Shown here piece after piece: positions 48,763 to 57,952 of a stretch of DNA of 64,000 nt (position 1 is the stretch's first letter; every line of letters starts with the position of its first letter). The notes below the pieces were generated by a model that did not search any database, was not told the DNA's origin, and worked only from the letters and a program-made list of their open reading frames with translations. This DNA is from an uncultured Clostridia bacterium (lineage in GTDB: Bacteria; Bacillota; Clostridia; Oscillospirales; Ruminococcaceae): positions 1 through 64,000 of the forward strand of contig CAMNXF010000013.1 in assembly GCA_946567425.1 (NCBI GenBank). Direction: 5' to 3'. Position numbers and translations under genes: made by a program.

Positions 48763-50412
48763 TTACTTTTTTAGCGTGAATCTTGAAGTCTGCTCCTGCA
48801 GCAGCCGCGCCTGAGCGAACAGCTCCGCGCTTACCGCCGCCGCCTGCTCGCTGCTCGCGGAATTTGTCTGCGTAACTGCGGCTATCTGACCTATGCCCTG
48901 ATTGATCTGCGTGATAGCCTCAGCCTCGTCACGAACCGCGTCCGCGATAACGCCTATATCCTCGTTGGAATGCGTAACAAGCTCCATTGTCTTTTGAAGC
49001 GTTTCCGAAACTCCACCTACGATCGTGATACCTCTGTTCGACGCGCCGACGCAGTTTTCGATGAGGTCCTTGGTTGCCTTGGACGCCTGATCGCTCTGTA
49101 CCGCGAGACTGCGTACCTCGTCCGCAACGACCGCGAAGCCCTTGCCCGCTTCTCCCGCGCGCGCCGCCTCAATAGCCGCGTTGAGCGCGAGTATGTTCGT
49201 CTGGAACGCTATGTTCTCGATAGTCGCAATAATCTGCCCGATTTGCTGCGAGGAACTGCTCACATCGGACATCGCGTCCATCATCTGTTTCATCTGCTCG
49301 CTGCTCTCCTGCACCTGTTCGCCTGTAAGCTGCGCGCGTTCCTTTGCGCCTGTAGCCTTTTGAACGTTCTCAAGGGCGCTCTTGTACAGCTCGTCAAGCG
49401 ACGCGTACAATTGTTCGGTGGAGCTTGCTTGCTCGGTTGCTCCCTGTGCCACTGCCTGCGAGCTGTTGGAAAGCTGCTCGGCGTTCTCGGAAATGCGGCG
49501 CTCCGCACCCGCTATCTTCCCGAGCGCTCCCGACATGGTCTCCGTAAAATTCTCGATCGAACTCTGTATTGACGTAAAATCGCCCACATAATCCGCAGAG
49601 GTGCGCACATCGAAATTACCGTTTGACAACTCGCCCATAATTCTGTTGATATCGGAAACATAACCGCCTATTCTGTCCATAGAAGTTTTCAGCGTGTTTA
49701 CAAGTTCACCCACCTCGTCGTTGGACTTGTAGTTTATATTCAGCGCAATCTGTCCGCTCTGCAATATGCGGCTTCCGTCCGTTATCTTGATGATAGGCTT
49801 TATAACACGCCTTATTACAAACATTATAAGCGAGATAAGGCACACCAACGCCAGTACCAGACAGATTATCGTGGTTATGTGCATAATATTTATCGTGCGT
49901 TCAGTTTCCTCCTCGCTTGCTGTGCGGAGCGTTTCGCCGCGTTCTATGACCTTATCCAGAATGCCGACAAGTGTGGTCAGGTTGCTCTGAATGGAGGTCT
50001 GATAAAATTGCTGTGCATCGGAGGGACTGCTTGCGTACTGCTCAAGCACCTGCGAAGCGGAACCGTGAAGCTCCTTGTGAAGCGTCTCCAGATCGCCGCG
50101 CAACTTAAGTATCTCCGCGTCGTCCGTACCCGCCTCGCCGTACAGCCACTGCCCCAAAACACACGTTGTCGGATCCATGCTGCCCGTGAACTCCGTCCCT
50201 GCGTACAGTGCGCTGCTCAGATTCGCCGACCACTTGTAATGCGCTGTCTCGGCAGTACGCGACCTAGCCAGCAAAGAATTCATCTGAGTATTTATCGTCT
50301 GTGTTCTGTCAATACGAATTATGTTGACAGTAGTCATAACGCTGAAAAGAAGCATCGACGCAAGTGCCGCTGCAACGCGAAAACCAACGTTAACCTTAAT
50401 GCTTTTGCTCAT
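48763..50412 (-). CDS. Methyl-accepting chemotaxis protein with CZB zinc-binding domain
   Basis: 549 residues. Membrane helix (about 10-32); an outer domain of about 150 residues with the CZB signature: His58 (HYKWSANL), Cys84 in CVLGQWLYGE, His112 and His116 (LHKELH), which bind zinc and can sense hypochlorite or zinc change. CZB is usually cytoplasmic, so the outer placement is notable. Second helix (about 175-198), HAMP, then the signalling hairpin IAFQTNILALNAAIEAARAGEAGKGFAVVADEVRSLA. No other che genes in the window. AAAGG site. Confidence 0.9.
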   Translation of the reverse strand: MSKSIKVNVGFRVAAALASMLLFSVMTTVNIIRIDRTQTINTQMNSLLARSRTAETAHYKWSANLSSALYAGTEFTGSMDPTTCVLGQWLYGEAGTDDAEILKLRGDLETLHKELHGSASQVLEQYASSPSDAQQFYQTSIQSNLTTLVGILDKVIERGETLRTASEEETERTINIMHITTIICLVLALVCLISLIMFVIRRVIKPIIKITDGSRILQSGQIALNINYKSNDEVGELVNTLKTSMDRIGGYVSDINRIMGELSNGNFDVRTSADYVGDFTSIQSSIENFTETMSGALGKIAGAERRISENAEQLSNSSQAVAQGATEQASSTEQLYASLDELYKSALENVQKATGAKERAQLTGEQVQESSEQMKQMMDAMSDVSSSSQQIGQIIATIENIAFQTNILALNAAIEAARAGEAGKGFAVVADEVRSLAVQSDQASKATKDLIENCVGASNRGITIVGGVSETLQKTMELVTHSNEDIGVIADAVRDEAEAITQINQGIGQIAAVTQTNSASSEQAAAVSAELFAQARLLQEQTSRFTLKK

Positions 50413-50541
50413 AAAAAAATCCTTTCTAAACCTGCCCTGCCGTATTTATTCTATAAAAAAGCGCAGGGCATCGATAGGAGTGTCTTGCGCTGACAGCGGC
50501 AAATTTTGTCTTGTAATATCTTGACAACAGTCACTTCTCTT

Positions 50542-50570
50542 ATTATACATTATATGTTCAAAAAAGTCAA
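50542..50570 (-). promoter_or_regulatory. Chemoreceptor promoter
   Basis: TTGACT (50570-50565), 17 bases, TATAAT (50547-50542) on the minus strand, with a leader of about 125 bases. A TTGACA-17-TATACA array on the plus strand (50521-50549) overlaps it without a gene to serve. Confidence 0.7.
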
Positions 50571-50649
50571 GCGGTGTTCTACAAAATGTAAGAAATTGAC
50601 TGAAAAAGGCATTTTCTCTGCCCGAAAATTGTTATTTACTCCTAATTTA

Positions 50650-50691
50650 AATAAAACTGCGGCGGCAGACATTATCGTCTGTCACCGCAGT
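50650..50691 (-). terminator. Terminator of nifSU
   Basis: ACTGCGG/CCGCAGT with an inner CAGAC/GTCTG stem and TTTTATTT on the minus strand. Confidence 0.85.
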
Positions 50692-50707
50692 ATATTCTTT
50701 TTGAACG

Positions 50708-51139
50708 TTAATCCTCTCCACAGTGCCCGCAGTCATGCGTCTGCACGAACTTCCCGTGGTCGTATGCGATCCCGTTCCTGTCGTAATAGTCCTTGACCGC
50801 TGCCTTGACAGCCTCCTCGGCGAGAACCGAACAGTGCAGCTTGTGTGCAGGCAGTCCGTCAAGCGCCTCCACTACCGCTTTGTTGGTAAGCTCGAGCGCC
50901 TGTGACAGCGGCTTGCCCTTTATCATTTCGGTCGCCATTGACGAGCTTGCTATCGCCGAACCGCAGCCGAACGTGCTGAATTTCACGTCGATAATAATAT
51001 CGTTCTTGATCTTCAGAAAAATCTTCATTATATCGCCGCACTTCGCGTTGCCGACCTCTCCGATACCGTCCGCGTCCTCCATAGTACCGACGTTGCGCGG
51101 ATTGGTAAAATGATCCATAACCTTTTCACTGTATAACAT
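50708..51139 (-). CDS. nifU: Iron-sulphur cluster scaffold NifU/IscU-type
   Basis: 143 residues from ATG 51139, after AGGAGGGG (the track's 51202 start is inside nifS). The three cluster-holding Cys are present: NAKCGDIMK, FSTFGCGSAIASSS and HKLHCSVLAEEA. The C-terminus adds DCGHCGED, a CxxC pair, as in the Clostridia NifU variant. It receives sulphur from NifS and builds Fe-S clusters in the cytoplasm. Overlaps nifS by 14 bases, so translation is coupled. Confidence 0.93.
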   Translation of the reverse strand: MLYSEKVMDHFTNPRNVGTMEDADGIGEVGNAKCGDIMKIFLKIKNDIIIDVKFSTFGCGSAIASSSMATEMIKGKPLSQALELTNKAVVEALDGLPAHKLHCSVLAEEAVKAAVKDYYDRNGIAYDHGKFVQTHDCGHCGED

Positions 51140-52319
51140 AATTTCTCTTCCCCTCCTGCAGTTCCTGCCAAATCGGCGACATATTCCGCAGATACTCCAC
51201 AACTTCCTTTACCGATCTTATGATAAATTCCACCTCATCGGGAGTATTTTCCGACGAGAGCGTCAGGCGCAGCGAACCGTGAGCGACCTCGTGAGGTCTG
51301 CCGATCGCGAGCAGCACATGGCTCGGGTCGAGCGATCCCGACGTACACGCCGACCCCGACGACGCGCAAATTCCCTTTGCGTCAAGGAGAAGCAGCAGAC
51401 TTTCTCCCTCGATACCCTCAAAGCACATATTTACGTTTCCCGGCAAACGATTTGTCGTCGAACCGTTCAGTACCGAATGCGGTATTTCCGACAGCCCCGC
51501 GATAAGCCTGTCGCGCATTGCCGTAAGCTTGGGTGTGTCTTCTGGAATAGCCGTAGCGGCTTCATTTAGTGCCGCTGCCATTGAGCATATCCCCGCGATA
51601 TTTTCCGTACCCGCGCGTCTGCCGCGTTCCTGAGCACCGCCCTCGATTATGCACGACGGCATAAGCCCATTGCGAACATACAACGCTCCGACTCCCTTTG
51701 GACCGTGGAACTTATGCGCGGAGAGCGACAGCATATCGCAGCCGATCTCGTGAACGTCAAGCGGAATATGACCGACCGCCTGAACAGCGTCCGTGTGGAA
51801 TAACACTCCTTTTGCACGGCAGACCTCCGCGATCTCCTTTATCGGATACAGAGTTCCTATTTCGTTGTTTGCGGTCATTGTCGTCACGAGCGCTGTGTCT
51901 CCGCGTATCGCCGAACGCACTTGCTCTGCCGTAATGCTGCCCTCCCCGTCAACGTCAAGCAGGGTTATCTCAAAGCCCTGTTTCTCCAGCTTTTTCAGCG
52001 TATTAAGAATGGCGTGGTGCTCGGTTTTCTGGGAGATTATGTGTTTTTTTCCCTTTCGCGCGCCCGCTTCGGCGGCTGAGATCAGCGCCTGATTATCGGA
52101 CTCGCTGCCGCCCGATGTAAAGTATATCTCCTTGACGTCCGCACCAAGACGTTCCGCGATCTCGCGGCGGGCATTAAAAAGCGCCTCCGCCGCCAGCTGC
52201 CCTGCTGTATGTAGCGAGGATGGATTTCCGTAACGCTCCTCAAGATACGGCAGCATAGCTTTGACCGCTTTTCTGCTCATTTTGGTGGTCGCAGCATTGT
52301 CAACATATATTCTGTTCAT
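51126..52319 (-). CDS. nifS: Cysteine desulfurase NifS
   Basis: 397 residues. PLP-binding Lys in SAHKFHGPKGVG, start YVDNAATT, and the catalytic Cys in SSGSACTSGS. It takes sulphur from cysteine as a persulphide and passes it to NifU. Group I type by its long Cys loop. First gene of the operon; CAGGTG upstream and a consensus promoter with a palindrome over the start site. Confidence 0.96.
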   Translation of the reverse strand: MNRIYVDNAATTKMSRKAVKAMLPYLEERYGNPSSLHTAGQLAAEALFNARREIAERLGADVKEIYFTSGGSESDNQALISAAEAGARKGKKHIISQKTEHHAILNTLKKLEKQGFEITLLDVDGEGSITAEQVRSAIRGDTALVTTMTANNEIGTLYPIKEIAEVCRAKGVLFHTDAVQAVGHIPLDVHEIGCDMLSLSAHKFHGPKGVGALYVRNGLMPSCIIEGGAQERGRRAGTENIAGICSMAAALNEAATAIPEDTPKLTAMRDRLIAGLSEIPHSVLNGSTTNRLPGNVNMCFEGIEGESLLLLLDAKGICASSGSACTSGSLDPSHVLLAIGRPHEVAHGSLRLTLSSENTPDEVEFIIRSVKEVVEYLRNMSPIWQELQEGKRNYVIQ

Positions 52320-52399
52320 TTTTTCACCTGCTTTTTCTTCGTTAATTTAATAACTATCGTATATTCAGATGTATTATTACACAGCTTATCCATATAATA

Positions 52400-52416
52400 C
52401 CTATCTGTACAATAGG
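52400..52416. promoter_or_regulatory. Candidate operator at the nifSU start site
   Basis: CCTAT-TGTACAG-ATAGG (minus strand) abuts the -10 box, so it covers the transcription start. It is the kind of position an Rrf2/IscR-type iron-sulphur repressor uses, but I cannot identify the regulator. Confidence 0.45.
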
Positions 52417-52445
52417 ATTATAGCACATTCTTCCTGAAATGTCAA
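52417..52445 (-). promoter_or_regulatory. nifSU promoter
   Basis: TTGACA (52445-52440), 17 bases, TATAAT (52422-52417): full consensus on the minus strand. Confidence 0.85.
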
Positions 52446-52582
52446 CCCCCACAAAAAACGGATAATTCCGCAGCCACCGCGCCGATCTGCGGAATTTCCT
52501 TTTGACGCGCCGCAAAAACGTTCGGCGGCACACGAACGGCATCGGCATTATATACTTTTACCGACATATCAAGCGTTCTTTT

Positions 52583-55219
52583 CTACCCGATCAACCCGTA
52601 CTTCACCTTAACGCGCTCCAACTTTTCCAGCATAGGCTCTGCGAGGAACCACAGAAAAATCGCGGTCGCAGCAGCGTGAATACAGTCCATCGGCAAACCC
52701 GTAAGATAATATCCGAGAATAATATTAAAATTAAGCGACTCCGCTCCCCATACCAACGCGGAAACGGGGTTCATTATTCCGCCATAAATCACGATAGCGC
52801 TGAACGCGCCGAAAACGCAGAGCGGCAGACGCGTTTTGCGAAGCAGTCCCTTATTGCACAGAACTCCCGCCAGAAACCCTACGATACCAGCCGCGAACAT
52901 CTGCCAAGGCGTCCACGGTCCTTGGGAAAGCATAACGTTAGACACGAGCATTGTCACCGCGCCGACCAGAAATCCCGTTTCTCCGCCAAGCGCCGCGCCC
53001 GCGATTATCACGACCGCCAACACGGGCTTAAATTCAGGTAGCATAAAAAACGCCGCCCTCCCCGCTATCCCGATCGCGCACAGCACCGAGATCAGCACCA
53101 GCTCCCGCGCTCCCGGCTTTCGCCCTTCAAACGCCAGAAAGAACGGCAGCATACACTCCGCAAGCACTGCCAGAGCAGTTATATAGTACTGCTTATTATC
53201 CAGAAAAACCATTCCGATATACAGCGTTAAAGGGATAAGGCAAATTATTATCGCCACCGCCACAACCGTCCGTTTCGGCAGCTTTCGGCGAATCTGCACG
53301 GGCGGCTCGGCGGGCCTTGACCGATTGCCTCCTCCAAGAAAAACGGCGGCGAGTATCAGCGAAAAAATTACTATCCCGTAAACGCAAAGCTGTCTCACGC
53401 CAAGCGCGGTCACTCCTACCTGCCACGGCATTTCAATAAAGCTTTCGCTATTCAGCGCGCAAAAATATGCGACAGCGGCAGAGACTGTGCAGACCGCTGC
53501 GCCGATTTTTCTCCAAAGCGGCATCTTCCGTTCCGCTTTTTCGGGAGGCATTTCCGCAGTCCGCGTACATACGTCTGCGGTGCTTTTTTTCATTTCAGGG
53601 AGCGTTCCGCCGACCGCTGAGACAACGTCCTTAACAGTGACCGCGTCGGGTATTATACCGCGCGATATGCGGTTCGCGGCGGTCGTATAGAAACTGTTCC
53701 CTGAGAAAAAAACGCGCGGCTCGCCCTCCGCCGCGACAGCTCCGTCAAAGAAAAGCGCACAGCGATCGGCGTATTCGGCGCAGAACTCCACATCGTGGCT
53801 TACCATAACAACGCACACACCCGCTCCGAGAAGTTCTTTCAATATTGCCGCGAACTCAATTTTAAATTCCGCGTCAAGCCCCTTTGTAGGCTCGTCCAGC
53901 AGCAGAATTTCGGGGTTCGTGAGCAGCAGCTTTGCCAGGGCGGCGCGCTGCATTTCGCCGCCCGAAAGGTCGTAAGGGTGACGCTCCTCCAGTCCGTTAA
54001 GGCGGCAAAGCGACAGGATATGCGCGAGCTTTTCACCGCGACGCTCCTTTGACAGCGTACTGTCGGAAAGCACGTCCGCCAAGTCCGAGTAAACGGTTTT
54101 CCCGACGAACAGCGTCTGCGGGTCTTGCGGCAGCATGCAGACACGTCCGTTTACGCTTACCTCACCGCGGTACGGCTTTTTCAGCCCCGCCAGCAGCTTT
54201 AAGAGGGTAGTTTTCCCCGTGCCGTTTCCCCCGAGAATACAAACCAGTTCGCCCGCCCGAGCCGAAAACTCCAAGCCGCGTACAACGTCGGGCAGCTCCC
54301 TTTCATAGCAAAAATACGCTTCGTTAAGCGATATTTTTTTTTCGCCGAATTCGCGCGGCTTTTTCTCCGCAATGGGCGAAACGGGATTTTCCGCAGCGTA
54401 TTCCGCAAGGAATCCCCTTCCCTCGTTCACCGAAACGGGACATTTTCTCTCCGAGTTGACTGAGCCCCAGATACGCATTGCGGCGGGCATCGCGAGGAAC
54501 ATATCGTGACCGTTCTCTTTTAGCAACGCTCCGATTTCCGCCGCATTTCCGCTGCACAGCAAGCGCCCGTTTTCCATTACCGCCGCGCGGTTTGACAGCG
54601 GCAGTGCTTCTTCAAGACGGTGCTCGGTGAGAATTATCGTCGTGCCAAGTTCCAGATTTATCTTTTTCAGCACTGCCAGAAAATCCGACGCGGCAATGGG
54701 GTCGAGCTGACTTGTCGGCTCGTCGAGAATTAAAATTTTCGGCTGCATTACCATTACCGCCGCTAAATTCAGCAGCTGCTTCTGACCGCCCGAAAGCTCC
54801 GAAACGTTCTTGTGGAACCAATTCTGTATGCCGAAAAAGGAAGCGGTCTCGGCGACCCTGCGGCGTATCGTCGGAGTATCACAGCCAAGACTTTCCAACC
54901 CGAACGCCAACTCGTGCCAAACCTTATCGGTAACGATTTGATTTTCAGGCGACTGCTGCACAAAGCCGATCAGCGCGGCGCTTTCGCGCTCGTCAAGCTC
55001 AGAAAGCAGCTTTCCCTCGAAAAAAATTTCGCCGCTTAAAGCTCCGCAGGGTGAGAGTTGGGGCTTTAACTGCCTTAACAGTGTAGTCTTTCCGCAGCCC
55101 GAACGTCCGCACAGCACAAGAAAATCCCCCGTATCGACCGTGAGCGACAAATTGTCAACAGCGGGTTCAGTGCTCTTCGGATAGCAAAATGTTAAATTTT
55201 TGAGCGCAAGTATTTCCAC
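52583..55219 (-). CDS. Fused ECF transporter: two ATPase domains plus an S-component
   Basis: 878 residues from GTG 55219, seven bases after GGGAGG (the track's 55261 start precedes it). Domain 1 (about 1-265): Walker A GRSGCGKTT, LSGGQKQ, LILDEPTSQLD. Domain 2 (about 285-520): [33 protein letters not shown]. After a linker, about 580-878 is a multi-helix S-type membrane domain. Both ATPases look intact. Normally A, A' and S are separate or only A-A' fused. EcfT is the next gene upstream and overlaps by 28 bases. Substrate not known. Confidence 0.88.
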   Translation of the reverse strand: MEILALKNLTFCYPKSTEPAVDNLSLTVDTGDFLVLCGRSGCGKTTLLRQLKPQLSPCGALSGEIFFEGKLLSELDERESAALIGFVQQSPENQIVTDKVWHELAFGLESLGCDTPTIRRRVAETASFFGIQNWFHKNVSELSGGQKQLLNLAAVMVMQPKILILDEPTSQLDPIAASDFLAVLKKINLELGTTIILTEHRLEEALPLSNRAAVMENGRLLCSGNAAEIGALLKENGHDMFLAMPAAMRIWGSVNSERKCPVSVNEGRGFLAEYAAENPVSPIAEKKPREFGEKKISLNEAYFCYERELPDVVRGLEFSARAGELVCILGGNGTGKTTLLKLLAGLKKPYRGEVSVNGRVCMLPQDPQTLFVGKTVYSDLADVLSDSTLSKERRGEKLAHILSLCRLNGLEERHPYDLSGGEMQRAALAKLLLTNPEILLLDEPTKGLDAEFKIEFAAILKELLGAGVCVVMVSHDVEFCAEYADRCALFFDGAVAAEGEPRVFFSGNSFYTTAANRISRGIIPDAVTVKDVVSAVGGTLPEMKKSTADVCTRTAEMPPEKAERKMPLWRKIGAAVCTVSAAVAYFCALNSESFIEMPWQVGVTALGVRQLCVYGIVIFSLILAAVFLGGGNRSRPAEPPVQIRRKLPKRTVVAVAIIICLIPLTLYIGMVFLDNKQYYITALAVLAECMLPFFLAFEGRKPGARELVLISVLCAIGIAGRAAFFMLPEFKPVLAVVIIAGAALGGETGFLVGAVTMLVSNVMLSQGPWTPWQMFAAGIVGFLAGVLCNKGLLRKTRLPLCVFGAFSAIVIYGGIMNPVSALVWGAESLNFNIILGYYLTGLPMDCIHAAATAIFLWFLAEPMLEKLERVKVKYGLIG

Positions 55220-56088
55220 TGCTTTTCCTCCCGGATATATATCGCTATCGGCACTGCGCACAGTCCGAAATACGCCGCTTCAAGTCCTACCGTCAGCGGC
55301 TCGGTGAGCGTTCCGCAAATATTCGGGAAGTACTGCCAACGCAGATTCCCCGAAACACACCCGCTCAGCAAAAAAAACGCGTACAGTCCGAGCCACGCCA
55401 GTATACTTTTATCGCGTTCGGTGAACGTATAGATCGAAAACGACGTCCGTCCTCGCAGTCCGTAACCTCGGCTTTTCATGCTGTCGGCTGTCTCGATCGA
55501 GTTTTCAAGCGACCAAGTCACCATGCTCGAAAAGCACCCGAGCGCGCTTTTCAGCTTGCCGAACGCTGAGCTTTCGGACGAGAATTTACCCATTCCGCGC
55601 TGCGCCTCTTTAACGCGCTCAAACTGCTCCTTAAACCTCGGCACGAAACGCAGTGTCATACTCAGCACCAACGACAGTGCGGGTATAATTCTCCCGAAAA
55701 GATACACAAACTTGTCCGACGTCATGATCTCTGTATAGCACGCGAACCATAACAGCACGCTCACCAGCATGACCGCCGCGGCAAGTCCGTAAACTATGCT
55801 CTCCAGCGTCAGCGGATTACCCGTCGGCAGATAGCAGATTATCATCATTCCACGGTGGTTGAACGCGGGATTGACGAGCGCCGTCACAATCATCAACGGC
55901 AACGAGTATCTTATCATAAACCGCAGTGCCCTTGCGCCCTTAAGCCGCGCGTAATAAAACACCGCGCAGACAAGCGAAATAAGCAGACACACAGGGTGCA
56001 TTAAAAACATTGAAAATCCCGTTACTAAAGCGAAATACACGAAATTCACCACGGGGTGGCAACCGCCGAAAGCGTCCTTATTTTTCAT
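55192..56088 (-). CDS. ecfT: Energy-coupling factor transmembrane protein EcfT
   Basis: 298 residues, about five to six membrane helices, with the coupling helix SMKSRGYGLRGRTSF that grips the ATPases. It links ATP hydrolysis to tilting of the S-component. Good AGGAGG site; overlaps the fused A-A-S gene, so the two make a complete ECF transporter with only two polypeptides. The gene is 18 bases after aguB, suggesting one long operon with the agmatine pathway. Confidence 0.9.
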   Translation of the reverse strand: MKNKDAFGGCHPVVNFVYFALVTGFSMFLMHPVCLLISLVCAVFYYARLKGARALRFMIRYSLPLMIVTALVNPAFNHRGMMIICYLPTGNPLTLESIVYGLAAAVMLVSVLLWFACYTEIMTSDKFVYLFGRIIPALSLVLSMTLRFVPRFKEQFERVKEAQRGMGKFSSESSAFGKLKSALGCFSSMVTWSLENSIETADSMKSRGYGLRGRTSFSIYTFTERDKSILAWLGLYAFFLLSGCVSGNLRWQYFPNICGTLTEPLTVGLEAAYFGLCAVPIAIYIREEKQWKYLRSKI

Positions 56089-56106
56089 TTTTCCTCCGAT
56101 ACGATT

Positions 56107-56979
56107 TTACCTTGTGATCTGCCCATACATTTCCGGACGGCGGTCGCGAAATACTCCCCACTCTTGACGGAACACCCGCATTTCGTTAAGGTCAAATTCA
56201 CGGAGCAGAACACAGTCGGAAACGCGGTCGGCACTTTCAACAATCTCGCCTCGCTCGTCGGTAATAAAGCTCGAGCCGTAGAACGTCAGCGCGCTTGACT
56301 GCCCGGCGTTGCCACCGTCGGGAGTTATTATCTCCGTGCCTGTGCGGTTCGCGGCAATCACGGGTACAAGATTTGCCGCCGCGTGTCCCTGCATACAGCG
56401 CCGCCAGTGTGGCATACTGTCGCACTCAATTATTGGTTCACTGCCGATAGCGGTCGGATAAAGCAGCAGCTCCGCGCCCATAAGCGCCATACACCGCGCC
56501 GCCTCGGGGAACCATTGATCCCAGCATATACCCACTCCGATACGCCCGAAGCGCGTTTCCCAGACCTTAAATCCCGTATTCCCGGGAGTAAAGTAAAACT
56601 TTTCCTGATAAAAATGGTCGTCGGGAATGTGCGTTTTGCGGTACACACCGAGCACCTCGCCGCAGTCGATTACCGCGACGCTGTTATAGAAAACGTTTAC
56701 ATTGCGTTCGTAAAAGCTTATAGGCAGCACTACACCAAGCTCCCGAGAGACTTCTTTGAACCGCGCAACGGCAGGGTTTTCGTCAAGCGGCAGCGCAAGC
56801 TCGTAATGCTCATATCGGCGCTCCTGACAGAAGTATTTCGTCTCGAAAAGCTCGGGTAACAGAATAACGTTCGCGCCTCGCGAAGCCGCATCACGAACCA
56901 GATTTTCAGCTTTTTCGATTGATAGCTCCCGCGTCTCGGGAACGGACATCTGCACTGCGGCAACGGTAATTTTTCTCAT
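56107..56979 (-). CDS. aguB: N-carbamoylputrescine amidase
   Basis: 290 residues, nitrilase superfamily with the Glu-Lys-Cys triad: ILLPELFETKYFCQ, YRKTHIPDDHFYQEKFYF, and GVGICWDQWFPEAAR. It hydrolyses N-carbamoylputrescine to putrescine, ammonia and CO2, completing the route begun by AguA two genes upstream. AGGAG site. Confidence 0.93.
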   Translation of the reverse strand: MRKITVAAVQMSVPETRELSIEKAENLVRDAASRGANVILLPELFETKYFCQERRYEHYELALPLDENPAVARFKEVSRELGVVLPISFYERNVNVFYNSVAVIDCGEVLGVYRKTHIPDDHFYQEKFYFTPGNTGFKVWETRFGRIGVGICWDQWFPEAARCMALMGAELLLYPTAIGSEPIIECDSMPHWRRCMQGHAAANLVPVIAANRTGTEIITPDGGNAGQSSALTFYGSSFITDERGEIVESADRVSDCVLLREFDLNEMRVFRQEWGVFRDRRPEMYGQITR

Positions 56980-57130
56980 TGCTTTCTCCTTTTGTTTTGC
57001 AGCGTTTCCGTTATCGTTTTTCGATAATCAAAATAAGCTGCAAAAAGACTTCAAAACTGCTTAACGACAGAATAAATCAGAGTTTAATCCACTTAAAAAA
57101 ATCAATCTTTTTTGAAGAGTTTTCGACTTG

Positions 57131-57937
57131 TTAAATTTCATTTAAACGCAGAACTCTTTCGTATTTCTTATCGGAGTCCTTGACAATCTCAATACGCTCC
57201 GATTTGATGTATTTATCTATTCTGTCGGCAAACCACCAATCGCTCATTCCAAGACGATGCTGCGAGATAATCGACGCTATGATCTCGACCTCGCGCCGAG
57301 GCTCTTTTCCCATATACTTCCATATCAGAAAATCATAGAAACTATCGGGAACGCCAATAACAGTGCCGTTTACAACCGCACGCAAGGGGGAATTTTCGCG
57401 TTTCAGCGCATCCCAGCGCACCGCGTTCATCACTATTTCAATTTGAGCCAACTTTCGTTGAAGCGGCAGCAGCTCCAAAATTTCACGCGGCTCGACCTCG
57501 CCCCAGCCGGAATGCTCTACAGCCGTTTCGCCCTTGACAATGGGGTTCGGCAGCTTGACCGCGTACACCTCTCCCCTGTAACTACGCAGCTTTCCGCAAA
57601 GCCACATCATGCCGCATATCGAATAGGGCGCGTCGCTGTACCATATCCGCAGCGGTTCTCCGTTTTTCACATGAGCTTTGAGCCGCGCAAGCTCGCGCGA
57701 ATATTTGCCACCAAGCGACTTCAGCTCGGCGCTCATTTCCTCGTCCGCACCCCATTGGTAATGATAAAGCATTTTATAAATTAAATCACGCCGATATTTA
57801 CTTAACACAGGCTGCGAAATATCACCGATATCAAGCATAAACGGCAGACAGATCAATTCGCTGCCAAGCCCCTTTTCGCGTTTTAGTGCGTATTTCATCA
57901 TGCCCGCGTCGCCCTCGCCAAATAATATCTCGACCAT
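57131..57937 (-). CDS. DUF1835/DUF3658-type protein inside the agmatine operon
   Basis: 268 residues: N-terminal part with ILFGEGDAGMMKYAL and IGDISQPVLSKYR (DUF1835 pattern), C-terminal part with HRLGMSDWWFADRIDKYIKSERIEIV (DUF3658 pattern). Function unknown for this family. It lies between aguA and aguB, all on the same strand with gaps of 15 and 151 bases, so a part in the pathway or its control is possible, but the insertion may be accidental. GGAGG site. Confidence 0.75.
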   Translation of the reverse strand: MVEILFGEGDAGMMKYALKREKGLGSELICLPFMLDIGDISQPVLSKYRRDLIYKMLYHYQWGADEEMSAELKSLGGKYSRELARLKAHVKNGEPLRIWYSDAPYSICGMMWLCGKLRSYRGEVYAVKLPNPIVKGETAVEHSGWGEVEPREILELLPLQRKLAQIEIVMNAVRWDALKRENSPLRAVVNGTVIGVPDSFYDFLIWKYMGKEPRREVEIIASIISQHRLGMSDWWFADRIDKYIKSERIEIVKDSDKKYERVLRLNEI

Positions 57938-57952
57938 TATTAACCTCCATAT

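Noticed and set aside
50521-50549. Plus-strand consensus promoter
   Set aside because: It overlaps the chemoreceptor promoter and leads to no gene; probably chance symmetry.
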